A stretch of DNA of 44,476 bases, taken from contig JBNGIS010008875.1 of assembly GCA_049999725.1 (NCBI GenBank), positions 1-44,476 of the forward strand, written 5' to 3'. This document shows positions 33,481 through 44,476 of this stretch, one piece after another. How positions within the stretch are numbered: position 1 is the stretch's first letter; every line of letters begins with the position of its first letter. Position numbers and translations under genes: made by a program. The DNA comes from Haplomitrium mnioides. Taxonomy: Eukaryota > Marchantiophyta > Haplomitriopsida > Calobryales. The notes under the pieces are model-generated. The model worked only from the letters and a program-made list of their open reading frames with translations. It was not told where the DNA came from and made no database searches.

Positions 33481-36400
33481 TGACTTGTGTGACAAATGAT
33501 TTGAGAATTCATAATTTTAAAATATATTCTTAGAAGATCACCACAAATCTAAAGTGTTGTCATAGTGTGTGCTTTCTTCTCAAGAAATGTATAGGGTATG
33601 TGGTTGTAGCTAGTAAACAAACATCACCACATTTGATGCATGAAATTTGTTTGAAGTGAACTTTTGTTGAAACTTGTAGAGTTTTAAGACAAAATGACAA
33701 TATTCATGTGAAAGAAATTTCAGCTCATTTGAGCAGCACAATCTTCCTTCATGATGTGCCCCTTTCTCTTTCTCTTTCAAGTTCTTCCCTGAAAATCCCC
33801 CTTTGCTATTTTTTTCCTTTGTAACCCTAATCTCTATTTTTCTTAACTTAACTACTCGAAAAAGAAAAATAACATATTTAGTTTAACTCTATTAACACAT
33901 ATCAATCTTGAATAGAAATCTAAGTGAAGTGACAAGGTGAATCCCAAAACAATCAGTTTGACTCTCTTTCCGAGTTCTTTTGCTCGGAGAGGTAGAGAAA
34001 TTATGCAAAAAAAGGGCCAAATCCACTAACAAATTAGCACTTCATCAAATCAGCCCCCTGTTCCCCTCCCTCCCTCCCTCCCTCCCCCTCGAATCGGATT
34101 TCAGATTTCAAAGATCATCTCTCCAAATCTTATACGGATGAAATTGAAGATGCCAAACTTCTTCCAAAAAGACACATCATGTCAATCAGAAAACCACTCG
34201 AAATTGCGATAAATAACCCTTTCAATGCCATCCAACACCGCATTTAAACTAGAAGTTGGAACACCTCATTGACCTCTGTCTTATTCGCTTCATTGACCAT
34301 CTCGCTACCTAACGACTTAGCTGACATCACCCGACAACTCCCAACCAATCAACAATCAGAATGGACTTCGATGCTCCACTACCTAACACCTTTTTTTGCC
34401 TGGAAGCTTGATTGTCACTCTATTAATCCTCATCGAATTGTACGAATCTATCGGAATCCTTTCGATGTAAATTTTCAGACTACAATTCTTCTCTTCCGTG
34501 ACTAACCAAAACTCGACACACATCTGATGTAGAACTTCAAAAACTCCTAACTCTCTCTTTGAATTTGGTCTCTCCTTTCTATTCCTCTCGAAACACTTCT
34601 TCTAAACCAAATCATATTATTACAATCTTAGTGACTTATGAAGACCACCTTGAATATCTAGAAAAATGAAAATGAGTTTTGATAGGACTTGGAACATGAG
34701 AAAGCCACCCAACTTCCCCGCTTCCCAAGGAGCAACCAATTAAGCATCCTCTCCCTCTTCTAAATTTTCAAGATATGTATATATTCTCTCAAGATGTTCT
34801 TTCTGATTCTTCTAAAAACTTGTTGCCATTGGATTTCTTCTCTCCACACCCACGATCTCTCTTCTCTTAGCACTAACATTTGTACGCCTTCTTTTACCTC
34901 GCATGCTTTTCTAGAATTTTGCTTTTGCCCTAGTAGAGCACATGTCTTGAAGCTATTTGCTTCGAATATTCTCCAACACTTCTTTCTCTTTCAACAAGTT
35001 ACAAAAGACGCTTTTTGGATTTAAGGAGAGTTCCACCTTGAGCAATTTCCTTAACAAATTATAGAGATATTCAGCTTGTACCCTAAGCCTAATCTTGCAG
35101 ATCCGTCGACCCAAAAAACTAGTTCTCTTCCTTGTCCACTTAGCCCTTACGCTTATTTAACAAGACTTCCTATTCACTCTCTCAATTAGGTAGGCTCTAT
35201 GATCGACTCGAGCTCAACTTTGCCTTGATTGACTCCTTTCTTGGGTCTCTCCTCTCTCTTGCACTAATTCAAAAGATAAACAAGGAACATCAAGACAACC
35301 CATTACAAAATCTCGTAGTACAAAGATGAGGCGATTGACACCTTCATTGATTTCAACATTCAATTTATACATTTCAGAGTTTTGATCCTTTCTAAAAGTT
35401 GCACGCTTCAATAGATCGACGCAACGCTTCTTGTATCCATAGGAACATCCGAATTCTCCTCAAATCGGATATGCCGACAAATTCTTCATTAAGAAAATCT
35501 CTTCATCATTCTTGCGATGATGACTGTATTCTTACTTCTCATTTAAACATTGTGTTTAATAACTCTCTCAAAAGACCTTGAAAAGACCTTTACAACAAGC
35601 CAAAGAACTCTTCATTTGGACCAAAATTGTCTCTTCAAATGTAAAACATTAGCATATGTCTGAAAATAGTCATTTTCCCTTATCCTAAAAGTTGTCATCT
35701 GATCCTCATTTTCGGATCCTTCCAAATCCAAATTTTCTATCAGACTTCTTTTCTAAATTTGATTTTTGGATGCACCTAACTCTAATAATCTTGCAACTTC
35801 AACTACATTCTTATTTCTCAACCAAATCAAGCGTGTAATGGCTCGTTGGAAAGCTCTCAAGAAACGATTTCTATCGAAATGAAGAAGTCTTCATTTGGAG
35901 GAGAAATAGCTTCAATATCACCCAAAATGTATGGCCCAAAATTATCATCTTTGCAACAATCTGAACATGAAACTTTTAGCAACATGTGGTCAAGTCTTCA
36001 AAGCAGCTTTGCACTTGTGCTTTGCCTCAAATGAACACTTTCTCACCAATTTTCTTCTTCATAAAGAATAACTTTCAAGAACTCAAAGAAATAAGGAGTT
36101 AAGAGGCCAAATTATGAATCTTCAACCCATTTTCTCCCTCACACTAAGGCTATTGGAAGGATTTCTGAGCCAAACACAATAGCCATACACAACTAGACTA
36201 ATAGATAGTTAAACCAAATAATAGATAGATAAGGTCCAGGTTTCACCATAAGTCACTACGCGTAAAATGAGAGGGACTCAACATGTTCCACTTGCTCCCA
36301 AAAAGCTACACCAAATGTCATAGCAATGTGTTGGTGGCAATGAATCTTTGAGTCTTCCATAGAAAGAAATTGCCAATGAAAAGGTGGAGGGTTTGCGAAA

Positions 36401-37008
36401 GACCAATATAGCTACAGTCCATAATCACCCCTTTCGATCAATATCTTTTAGTGATATGGATGAAACAAGTATTTGCTCATAGTAGCCTTTTCCAAACCTG
36501 TGCACTACAAATTCACAAAGAGAAATCCTCGGTTGAAAAAAACATCAAATTTCAACCCAAGTGTTGAATGGAACACTTGCTAGAAAATTCAAATCCATGT
36601 ACTTATAGGCTTCAATTGTGATACCTCAGAATACCTCCTCAAAAGCTGAAGCAACTCACAACGTGCCCATCCCTCACGTTCCACTCCATGTTTAATGTCT
36701 TAGCATTGAGAGTCTCCCTTTTTTTGTGGCACACTTCTATACATTGCAAATCCATCCTTATCTTCCACCTTGTGTCATCTCCAATAGGAGAGAGATGCTT
36801 TCCTTTTTGAGCTGGAAGGCAAGAGCCTATCCATTCAACTTATCTCAACTACTCAAAATGATTTAAAACACATACAATTGCTAACCTAGAAGTGTTGCAA
36901 CTTCCTTGATATAGGCTCAATTGAAGCATAGTTTAGCTTGTTGGGAAGAGTTTAATTAGATCTTGTCAAATTTACTATTTTCAAGTAGTAGCCAATCCAC
37001 AACATAAC
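33481..37008. other. Unassigned stretch, probably mostly a gypsy LTR
   Basis: No supported gene. Contents: a (CCCT)n run at 34066-34086, C/T-rich plus-strand sequence with scattered short open frames (34269-35581) that look spurious, and A-rich sequence from 36060. Its right edge abuts a gypsy 3' LTR start, so much of it may be that LTR read on the minus strand; I could not find the other LTR edge. Confidence 0.4.
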
Positions 37009-37540
37009 ATCCACTCCCTCTGAACATGTGCATACTTTGGTATGCACCAAAAATAAAAAAGGTTGTGGTCGGCTTTTACTTGAATTAAAAAATGAACTTG
37101 ATGTCTAATATGTATGAGGATCATCTTCAGCAACCAACCCCTCAATATCAATAGCACCATATTTATTTTTAAAAGCTTCAGTCATTTTCTAGCAATTAGA
37201 GCCTTGAGATGTGTCTCATCCAACTCTCTTAAAGAATAAGTAGTATTGTCTTGAACTGCCAGGACCACATATGGTCCAAACGACCATTTAGAGAACTTTC
37301 TAAGTGAACTATGTTGATTGTTCAAGCTATTCTCATAGACTAACACCCAATCTCCTTCATGAATCTTTTTAAGTCTCATTCAATATTGGCGATCAAACCT
37401 CTCCTTGTTCTTCAAATGAGCTTTCTTCAATCTTTCCATTGATAGTTCAACATCTTTAGGTCTCTTTTCTAGTTACTTGATCCATTGTGCAAGTAGGTTC
37501 TCTCGTGAGATATGATTCTACCAAGGTTATGAACTCCAAG
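37009..37540 (-). pseudogene. Ty3/gypsy integrase C-terminus and polypurine tract
   Basis: On the minus strand: ENLLAQWIK, RLKKAHLKNKERFDRQY, a stop, MRLKKIHEGDWVLVYENSL, HSSLRKFSKWSFGPYVVLAV, then TYSLRELDETHLKALIARK ending at 37182. This is the gypsy integrase C-terminal (chromo/GPY-like) signature with its GPY motif. Further on, gagggagtgga (about 37010-37020) is a polypurine tract followed by a likely LTR start TGTTATGTTG at 37009 going left. The integrase is cut at 37541 by the left terminus of X2. Confidence 0.8.
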
Positions 37541-39056
37541 AACAACTGCTACTTTGAATCGAAAACATGCTACTCAAAATAAGAACTTTTTTTGCAATAA
37601 AAACATTGTTTTCAAGCTTACAAACAGATAAAATGGCGTTTTTTTTCCAAAAAAAACAACTACATGAGTTTTTGTGGTTTATTTTTGGCAATTTTAGCAA
37701 CCTTGATAGATAGAGAAGCTATTTTATTGTGCAAAGTTTAATAATAGTCTTAGCTTTTGTGAAAATATTAGAAATCTTGAAATCAATGAAAAGTATAAAA
37801 ATTGTGGTTTGTTTTCACAAAAAACTTGCATTTTAGATTGATCAAAACATATGTCAGAATGAAGCTATTTTGAAATAAATTTGGTTGTACAAACTTCATG
37901 TGCACACCTACATGGTGCCACTAAAAGCTTATTTTTTGAACAATAAATTGAAAACTTGAGGAAAAACCCAAGCGAACCAGAAGTGAAGGGAATCAAATTG
38001 GACTCCCAAGGCACAAAAACTACAAAAATCAAACCTTGTGTGGATTTCAGAGCTCTATTTTGAAGTTCAAGCAAGAAAGAGGCTTTCCATTCTAGTTCAA
38101 AATCTATGCACACGAAAGGTATAGTAATCATGTTTTGCAAGGGTTTAGTAATTCAAAATCTTCTAAAATTAAAATATTTATATATGCAAAGGAATCATAG
38201 CTCAAAATAAAAAAGACTCATGGGTTTAGAGATTTTCTTAAGAGTCTAAACATGTAGAGAGCTCTAAGTTTATGACCAGAATCCCAACGAACAAAGGGTT
38301 TTGAATTCCACATGAGAGTCTTTAAGTGGTTTAGAATCTAAGTTCTACATGGTAGTCTTTGTTTGTATAAAGTTTAGAATTCTGTATTAGAGTCTGTGTG
38401 TGAAGAAGGCTGCAACTTCCACAACAAAGTCTATATAGACATAGAAATTTGAGTTTTAGATCTAAGCACTTGCCAATAAAGACTATACTCGCATGAGGTT
38501 TTGACTTGCGCATCAAAGTGTATATGTGTATGGGGTTCCAAGTTCTAGATCCAAGGCTAGGTGCACTTAAGGTTCTTACTTTTGCAATGAACTCTAAGCA
38601 TATTTACAATTTCGATTTCTGAATCAAAATTTTAGAGCAAAAGAGGTTCGAAGTTCTACATCGGAGTCAAAGCTTGCAAGAGGTTTCAAGTTTTACATCA
38701 AAGTCAATGCCAGAAAATGATTAAGTAGTCAAATTAGGCAAACACTTTGGCAATCCAAAGATTTAGTAGCCAAAACATTGAAATTCTTCTAGCAAACAAT
38801 GTAGAAGAAAAAAATATGGTAATATTTTGGATCAAAAAACATTTGACAAACCAAATCAAGATTATGATTGAATGTTTAAATTTAATTCATTGATGATAAT
38901 AATCAACTAGAATTGATTTATAGTAAAACGTTTAAGGTGGCATATAAACTCAAGAAATTTCTTGAATAAAAATTTTAGGTACTTTATAAAATAAATAAAC
39001 TTAAATTACAACATAAATTGAAGGTACACAACAAATAATGAGGTTCTTAAATAGCT
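37541..39056. repeat. X2 left flank with decayed palindrome array
   Basis: Non-coding and homologous to 5929-7329 (blocks such as catggtgccactaaaa and gaacttgaggaaa). Degenerate cores occur between 38390 and 38670, for example gtctatatagacatag (about 38429) and actatactcgcatgagg (about 38481). Confidence 0.6.
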
Positions 39057-42000
39057 TTAGTCACTCATGATGACTTCCTTAGATTCAACTTCAGAAGGTT
39101 CATCAAGATTCTCATGATCTACCGCAGTGTTGATAACGTTGATTGAATCTCTTTCAAACACTTTCAGATTGATTACTTTCTGTCTTTCATTCTTGGACAA
39201 ATTTGATTTAATGGTAGCTAGAGTGGTTATCTTCAGTTGGTTTTATTGTATGAGAAGAAAATTGAAAGAAAGAATCGTGATTTGTGTGACATCACGTACA
39301 TCAATATGTAGCTTAGATTTGTGTTTTCCTTTTGTTGCTGCTATTTTTATTGGAAATTATTGTCCAAAAAATGGATCCTCATCCTCACAAGTAAATAATT
39401 TAACACATACTTGTTTTAGGGCTGGAGGTTCTTCCTTATCAAATGACAAAATTTTGAGTACTTTGGAAATAAAAAATAGTATGCTTTTTGGGTCGAGTGA
39501 TGCAACAATACAAATAAACATTTTGGCTTTCACATCATGCAGGTTGCGAAATTTGTGTCTGTATCTTGTGTGATGTGAAACAGTTCCTTCTCCTGGCATA
39601 TGTGCTCTATCATAGATTGCTTGATGTGTAGAAAGCATATGTTCTACTCGAACATCTTCCTCTCACTAGTGAGCATCAAACTGAAAGGTTAGACGAATAT
39701 TTTGAGAGTCATTACAAGTATTTGCAGATTGTGAAGGTGGAAGGGTAAACTTTTCTTTTAGTCCTCATTTTTTCTTTCAAGCATGTAAGCCGCAATCTCT
39801 TGTTGGGCAAGGAAAAAGTCATTCCACTATTGAATATCGTAATCTCTAAAGAACTTTTAGAAATTCTCACTTATATTGTCTCTTATTACAAAGACCACTT
39901 TCTTTGCATCAACTTCTCTTTCTTCCTTTTGAGATCGTTTGATTTCAGAATATGCCTTCAAAGAAATCAATATTGAACTTAAAATTTCTCTGTCTACTAT
40001 ATGTAGACACTTTAGTTGACAAACACCATCCAGAGCTAGCAAAAATTCATTTGTTGAAAATTATTTGCTCCAAATCTTTGCCTTTGAATTACTCAACTTG
40101 GGCTTGAATTATTGATTGAAGGTAATATCATGTATCTTTTAAGCCACAAAGGGATACTGTTATAGAAACAATTTGAATCCCAAGTCTTTATGAGAAGAGT
40201 TACTTGAGGTTTAGGACTAGAAGAAAATCCTAACGCCTTGCTAAGACTCGTTATTATGAAAGCCTTGACACATTTCAATGTTTTGAGAATTTGTTGATCA
40301 TTTGATCGATTTGATCATGAGTGTGACCAACCATGAGAAATCCCACCTTGAATTTTCGGAAAACATTCTTGGCAATAAAGACGCTAAGATATCCAAACAA
40401 GATGGAACTATTATTCTCTCGTGTCTTATTATCCAACTAAAGATATAACATGAGAGGAAATGACCCTTTAAAGTCACATAATATTCTATTTAGCACTATA
40501 ACAGTCAAATTGGAGTCACTTTTTAAGTTTCATAGGTTAAGAAGACCCTCAAAGAAGGAGCATGATTGCAAATTAACGCATCAACAATATACACACCCAC
40601 CAAAAAATCTTTATTGATGTTTTTTTGGTGGTGACGGCCAATGTGAAATTGTTTTTTTCTTTTGATCCATTCCATTGATCACAATACCCAAGTATTTTTT
40701 ACCATCAGCATAATATTTTCTTTGATGGTTTGCAAGTTTTGTTCTTTCTTTCATTTGTTGGTCACGATGAATAAACGAGTGGAGATAATATTTGACTGCA
40801 TCATCCAAAAGCACCATAAATATATAAATAAATTTGTAAAACATGTCTTGATATCACAAATTTAAAAAAATAATTTCAAACGCAAAGAATATTTAAAGAA
40901 ATATGAACAAACATTTCGAGCCAAAGGTAAAAACTAAAAACAATTATTCAGAGTCTAGTTTTTACTCTTTTAATGTAGGAGATTCAAAATAACTATAACA
41001 ATAGCAAGGTGAACTCAAAGAAAAAAAAAGACCACTTACTTGTCTTTGACTCAAGAGGCACAAGAGGTTCTACAAGAGAAAAACAAAACATTTGCATTTG
41101 GGTGGTCACAAACAAGAACTATAGTTTCTATGCTAGCTTCGACTCTATATGCATAGAGTATTCAAAGAAACAATGACAAAACCTATGCAAACATAGCCAT
41201 AACAAAACCTATCTACATATAGAGCTACTTACAACATAAATAATTCTTGATCTCGTTATCTCGGGTGATCTATGTGCATGCTTAATGTTACAAACAATAG
41301 CCTCAGCAATTTCTATGTTGTATTTGACTATGCACGTGCTTTGGATTCAAACAAAAAGTAACAAACCCTATGCAAGCATAGAGTCTTACCTGACAACTAT
41401 AATTCCTATGTTTTTTTGACTCCAACATTGTTTAAGAAGAAAATCAACAATAGCAATATCTATGGGCACTTAGTGCAAGAAAGCTTAACATCTTTAGAAC
41501 TAAGCTTTGACTCTGGTAAAAATAGCATCATAATAACTGTAGGTTTCAAAAAGAAAGAAATTTGTTACCTTTGTTGGATTCCAAGGCAGATTTCTCTCGC
41601 AACGATTCTATTTCTTCACAAGTCTCACAAACATCAAATCTATTGCACTTTGGAATTTTAACATTTGAAAAATGTGTTCTCCAATGTTTTGTAAGACCAG
41701 AAAAACTCAAAATGCAATTGGAATCTTCTCTTTCAAATAAGTTGTACAGTAGTCATAAACTTCCCATTTTGTAAAATTGTGTTGCAAATTATAAACTTTG
41801 TGAGTGGGTTTTCTCTCATAGTATCCCTCAAGAAAATTGTCCATCTATTTACCCACAAAATACTCATTTGGCAGATAATTATGTATTTCCAAAAATGTCT
41901 CTATGATCTGCATTCTTGAGATTTTGAATCCTTTGGATTATATCATTCTATACAAATACTATTTACTTGAAGGCACTTCTACAAACAACGATATTGCCAA

Positions 42001-43213
42001 GCAAAGTAAATTGATTTTCAAGATTGCAGTCTTTTCTTGGTTTTCCCCACTCCAAGGTAATATCTCGATTCTTTATGCTTTACCAAAAGTATGTTTCTCT
42101 CATACTTCTTAAAAAATTTGTCTTGCACAACTACAAACAAAGATTTTGGCAACATGAAATTCTCATCAACTTTAAAATTGATGTGAGATCAAGCTTTTTC
42201 TTCACAAAGATCTTGTCACGATGGACTTTTTACAAAGAATTCTCACAAAAGTATTGGGTTTTGGCCCAAAAAAAGAACTCTGTATTTTGCTGGTTGATTG
42301 GATTCGTAGGCAAGTCCAACCATCAGCGATAAAGCATTATCTTTGAGATCTTGTGTTTCATTGGAAAAACACTTTATTCTCTTGAAATAAATTTTTTATC
42401 TATGTTGATTAGCTTGAGATGTAGGAGAACTTGACCATGCCGAAACAAAATCTTCATGAAAATTTTAGGCACAAAGAAATGTCTTTTTTAAAACAATTAG
42501 TGCTCTTAAAGATAACTCCAAGAAAATACTCAACAATTGAGACTCTTTGCTTGAATCATTTTCTAAACTCTCATTTGAAGATTCCTCCAAATGATTTCTA
42601 TTTCTAGAGGACCTTCCATTCTCATTTAGAGGTCAAACTTGTTTAGAATTTACTCGTTATTTGAGGGTTGCCAACAATGATAGAGGTATCACCTCCAAAA
42701 TTGAAGTAGGCATCTAATTATATGCTTTTGGTCTTATGAGAAAATAGATTTGGATCATGAGCATCATCTTTGTCATCTAATGCTAACAAATAAACCTCCA
42801 TAACCTTCTCATAAATGTCACTTGAATGTCTGTTGTTGACTTGTTGGTGTCTTTTTTTCTCTAATCTAAAAAAGACAAGCTTTTGTTTGAAAGAAACAAA
42901 TTTCAGTTGTAGTGTCAAACCCTTCACGCTCTTTCATTGTGTTTTGAAAATGTCCAAAAGGAGTAAACTTTGATCACTTGACCATCAAAATAAATCCAAT
43001 GCGTCCATAAGGTTAAGTATTGGATCTTGTGCATGCATAAGGTTCAGTCCTTGATCCTATGCACACATAAGGTTCACTCACTTCATCTTCCTCTATTGAC
43101 ATATCTTGTTCAACAGCTGGCAAGTTTTTACCTAAAATGCTTGCCATCACACTTGACGTTTTTGGTACACCAATGCTCCCCTCCTTATAATGATGATTTG
43201 AAACTATCTCCAT
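39057..43213 (-). pseudogene. Transposase (GMDQ/LDN/GHTH type), copy X2
   Basis: It is the better-preserved copy at its ends. N-terminus MEIVSNHHYKEGSIGVPKTS (ATG at 43211-43213), then VEQDMSIEEDEVSEPYV and a palindrome-encoded CIGSRTEPYACTRS. An N-terminal region of about 1.4 kb absent from X1 (41585-43000) follows, including HQQVNNRHSSDIYEKVMEVY. The core has YLGIVINGMDQKKKTISHW (about 40650-40690), LDNKTRENNSSILFGYLSVF (about 40383-40440) and VGHTHDQIDQM (40299-40331). Stop at 39057-39059. About 40870-41570 is probably an intron, donor caaag|gtaaca, with an array inside. Stops and frameshifts throughout (for example after PPKKHQ at 40614). The acidic residues in GMDQ, LDN and GHTHD are the candidate metal ligands; that is inference. 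Confidence 0.7.
41140..41400. repeat. Palindrome array in the X2 transposase intron
   Basis: Cores ctatatgcatagag (about 41151), ctatgcaaacatag (about 41182), ctatgtgcatgc (about 41270) and cctatgcaagcatagag (about 41368). Same position as 9400-9840 in X1. Confidence 0.65.
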
Positions 43214-43770
43214 TGCTGGCAAGAAAAAAAACTTTTTTTTAGAGCATGAGTCTTGAAATTCTAATCATTTCTTGCCTATAAACACTCCTCCCAATTAAAA
43301 ATAATAATAACAAACTGAAAATTTGAAGGAAAGATTTAAGCAAATATTTTTGATAGATGCTAGTATACTAAAAATAGGGTCTTTTGGGAAAAAAACCCAC
43401 AAAACAACAAAATAGTGAAAATTTGGAAAGAGAAGAAAAAGAAGGAAAAAGGAAACAAAAAAACTGGAAAGATGAAAAAAAGAAATGCTTTATATACTAA
43501 TTTTTTCTCCACCATGCAAACCTATGCGTCAAGAGCTCTGCGAATCATTTTTTGGCAAGAAAATGTACTTTTTGAAATTCGAGTATAAAAAGAGCGATAA
43601 TGGAAAGTTTCTCTCCATTGTCACGAGTTCAGTTACAAGATCACATTTTCTTTGTGTGATCATTTTTTGCAATTTCTTGTGTTTTTGCCTATTTTTACTC
43701 TCCAAATTTTGTAGATTTTTTATAGTTAATTTTTAGAGTTATTTTTTCATACATTTTCATATCACAAAAA
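43214..43770. promoter_or_regulatory. Divergent promoter of X2
   Basis: Minus-strand TATA (plus ctttatatacta, about 43487-43498) and plus-strand tataaaaa (43584-43591), about 90 bp apart as in X1. Conserved blocks between and around them include ggcaagaaaatg and tttctctccattgtc. Leaders would be about 250 nt for the transposase and about 155 nt for the plus-strand gene. Confidence 0.65.
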
Positions 43771-43839
43771 ATGGTATATCAAGCTATTGCTCCAAAACCG
43801 ACACAACTAAAGCTCTATCTGTATGTCAATGTGATGAAG
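43771..43839 (+). pseudogene. 5' end of the plus-strand family X gene (copy X2)
   Basis: ATG at 43771 followed by VYQAIAPKPTQLKLYLYVN, then VMK, matching the X1 first exon. After 23 codons the frame is interrupted by the terminus of copy B. This fragment defines the ancestral start codon lost in X1. Confidence 0.6.
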
Positions 43840-44476
43840 AACAACCGCTACTTTGAACCAGCAACCGCTACTGAGTTCCTGTTTCACTTAGCAGTTGAAA
43901 TTTTTTTTTCAAAGATTTTTCATTAAAAAACATCAAATTTAAGACTAAAATCTTCTTTTCAAAAATAATTTGTTTTTTATAAACAAAAATATATATTTTT
44001 TTCATTAAGATTATATTTCAAATATTTTTTTAAGAAATAAAACTTTAAGAACAAACATTTTAGTTATTCAAATATTTTGAAAAAAACTTGACACTATTGT
44101 GAATAAATTAAATTCAACAAAAAGGAAATAAAATATATATCTTTCAGTAGAAAAAAAGTACAAGAAAACGTAAATGTCCATTCGGGTAAGGACTTTAAAC
44201 CTGACTTTGAGCATCATAGCAAACAAAGTCTATGCAAGCATAGACTCCAAACCAGAACCGTAAAGCCTATGCACGCATAGACTCCGAACAAGAATCCTAA
44301 ATCCTCTACGTGCTTTGACTTTGAACAAGAACAATGAAGCCATGCACGCATGGACTTTCAACTAGAATCCTACAGCCAAAACACACCAAACGTCTAAAGA
44401 AGAACCCTGCAGCCTATGCAAGCATAGACATTGAACAAGAACCCTTTGACCAACGGGTGCAGGGACTCTGAACAAC
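43840..44476 (-). mobile_element. Right end of transposon copy B (inverted)
   Basis: It begins AACAACCGCTACTTTGAACC, repeats ACCGCTACT at about 43864, then AT-rich subterminal sequence and a palindrome array (about 44210-44476). The whole block is the inverted counterpart of 1677-2319. Its gene end would lie beyond the window on the minus strand. Confidence 0.72.
44210..44476. repeat. Tandem palindrome array, ~37-bp period (copy B)
   Basis: Inverted counterpart of 1640-1940. Cores tctatgcaagcatagact (about 44230), ctatgcacgcatagac (about 44268), ccatgcacgcatgg (about 44340) and ctatgcaagcatagac (about 44415), separated by spacers containing gaacaagaa. Confidence 0.85.

Larger units (their letters stand above)
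37541..43839. mobile_element. Left half of DNA transposon copy X2 (family X)
   Basis: The terminus aacaactgctactttgaatc starts at 37541 with a second tgctact about 20 bp in. From about 37590 the sequence parallels X1 5929-10870 through the left flank, transposase and divergent promoter into the first codons of the plus-strand gene, where it is cut at 43840 by copy B. It inserted into a gypsy element. Confidence 0.7.

Noticed and set aside
34269-35581. Several 60-80 codon plus-strand frames
   Set aside because: Short, low-complexity, with no splice or domain support in a stretch that looks like LTR sequence.
1677-44476. A single 42-kb transposon bounded by 0.64-kb inverted repeats
   Set aside because: The conserved AACAACCGC ends at 2319 and 43840 face inward, and homology continues outward on both sides, so these are the right ends of two separate, oppositely oriented copies with the rest outside the window.

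Overview
This window is repeat-dominated nuclear DNA of a land plant. It is AT-rich, has spliced genes with short GT-AG introns, and carries plant-type Ty1/copia and Ty3/gypsy retrotransposons. I cannot place the species; seed-free plants or a gymnosperm fit the sequence style best, and that is a guess. I found no host housekeeping gene, no rRNA or tRNA and no CRISPR. Almost everything is a transposon, broken and nested.

The backbone is a family of DNA transposons (called 'family X' here) represented five times. A (1-2319) is the right end of a copy whose left part lies outside. X1 (about 5929-32451) is nearly complete but interrupted. C (from 32873) and B (43840-44476) are right ends in inverted orientation. 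X2 (37541-43839) is the left half of a copy. All termini share an end beginning AACAACCGCTACTTTGAA, with a second CGCTACT-type motif about 20 bp further in. In X1 the gene plan is: terminus; palindrome array; minus-strand transposase of the type whose hallmark is GMDQ ... LDN..REN ... GHTHDQIDQ (I place it nearest the DUF7869-like proteins, from memory); a compact divergent promoter with two TATA boxes conserved in X1 and X2; then a plus-strand multi-exon gene that ends in a beta-class (N4-cytosine/N6-adenine type) DNA methyltransferase and has a possible ParB-like domain upstream; a palindrome tail; terminus. A retains the methyltransferase end with a clean, frame-preserving intron. Every copy seen carries stops, frameshifts or deletions.

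A second hallmark is arrays of short palindromes with core (C)TATGC-NN-GCATA(G). They lie in introns, in both flanks and even inside the transposase reading frame, with different spacer lengths in each array. They could be binding or methylation sites for the element's own proteins; this is inference.

Inserted elements by region: 2320-5928, a 5'-truncated copia with a 3' LTR; 16000-19125, a probable 3.1-kb solo LTR inside the X1 methyltransferase; 20112-28314, a full-length copia with 261-bp LTRs and a 5-bp target duplication; 28436-32340, a non-autonomous copia relative (minus orientation, GTAAC duplication) that shares primer-binding site and leader with the previous element but has different LTRs; 37009-37540, a gypsy integrase tail with the start of its LTR, cut by X2. 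A short ~130-bp tandem array (32459-32872) separates the facing ends of X1 and C. Two stretches remain unassigned (11400-13354 and about 33500-37008).
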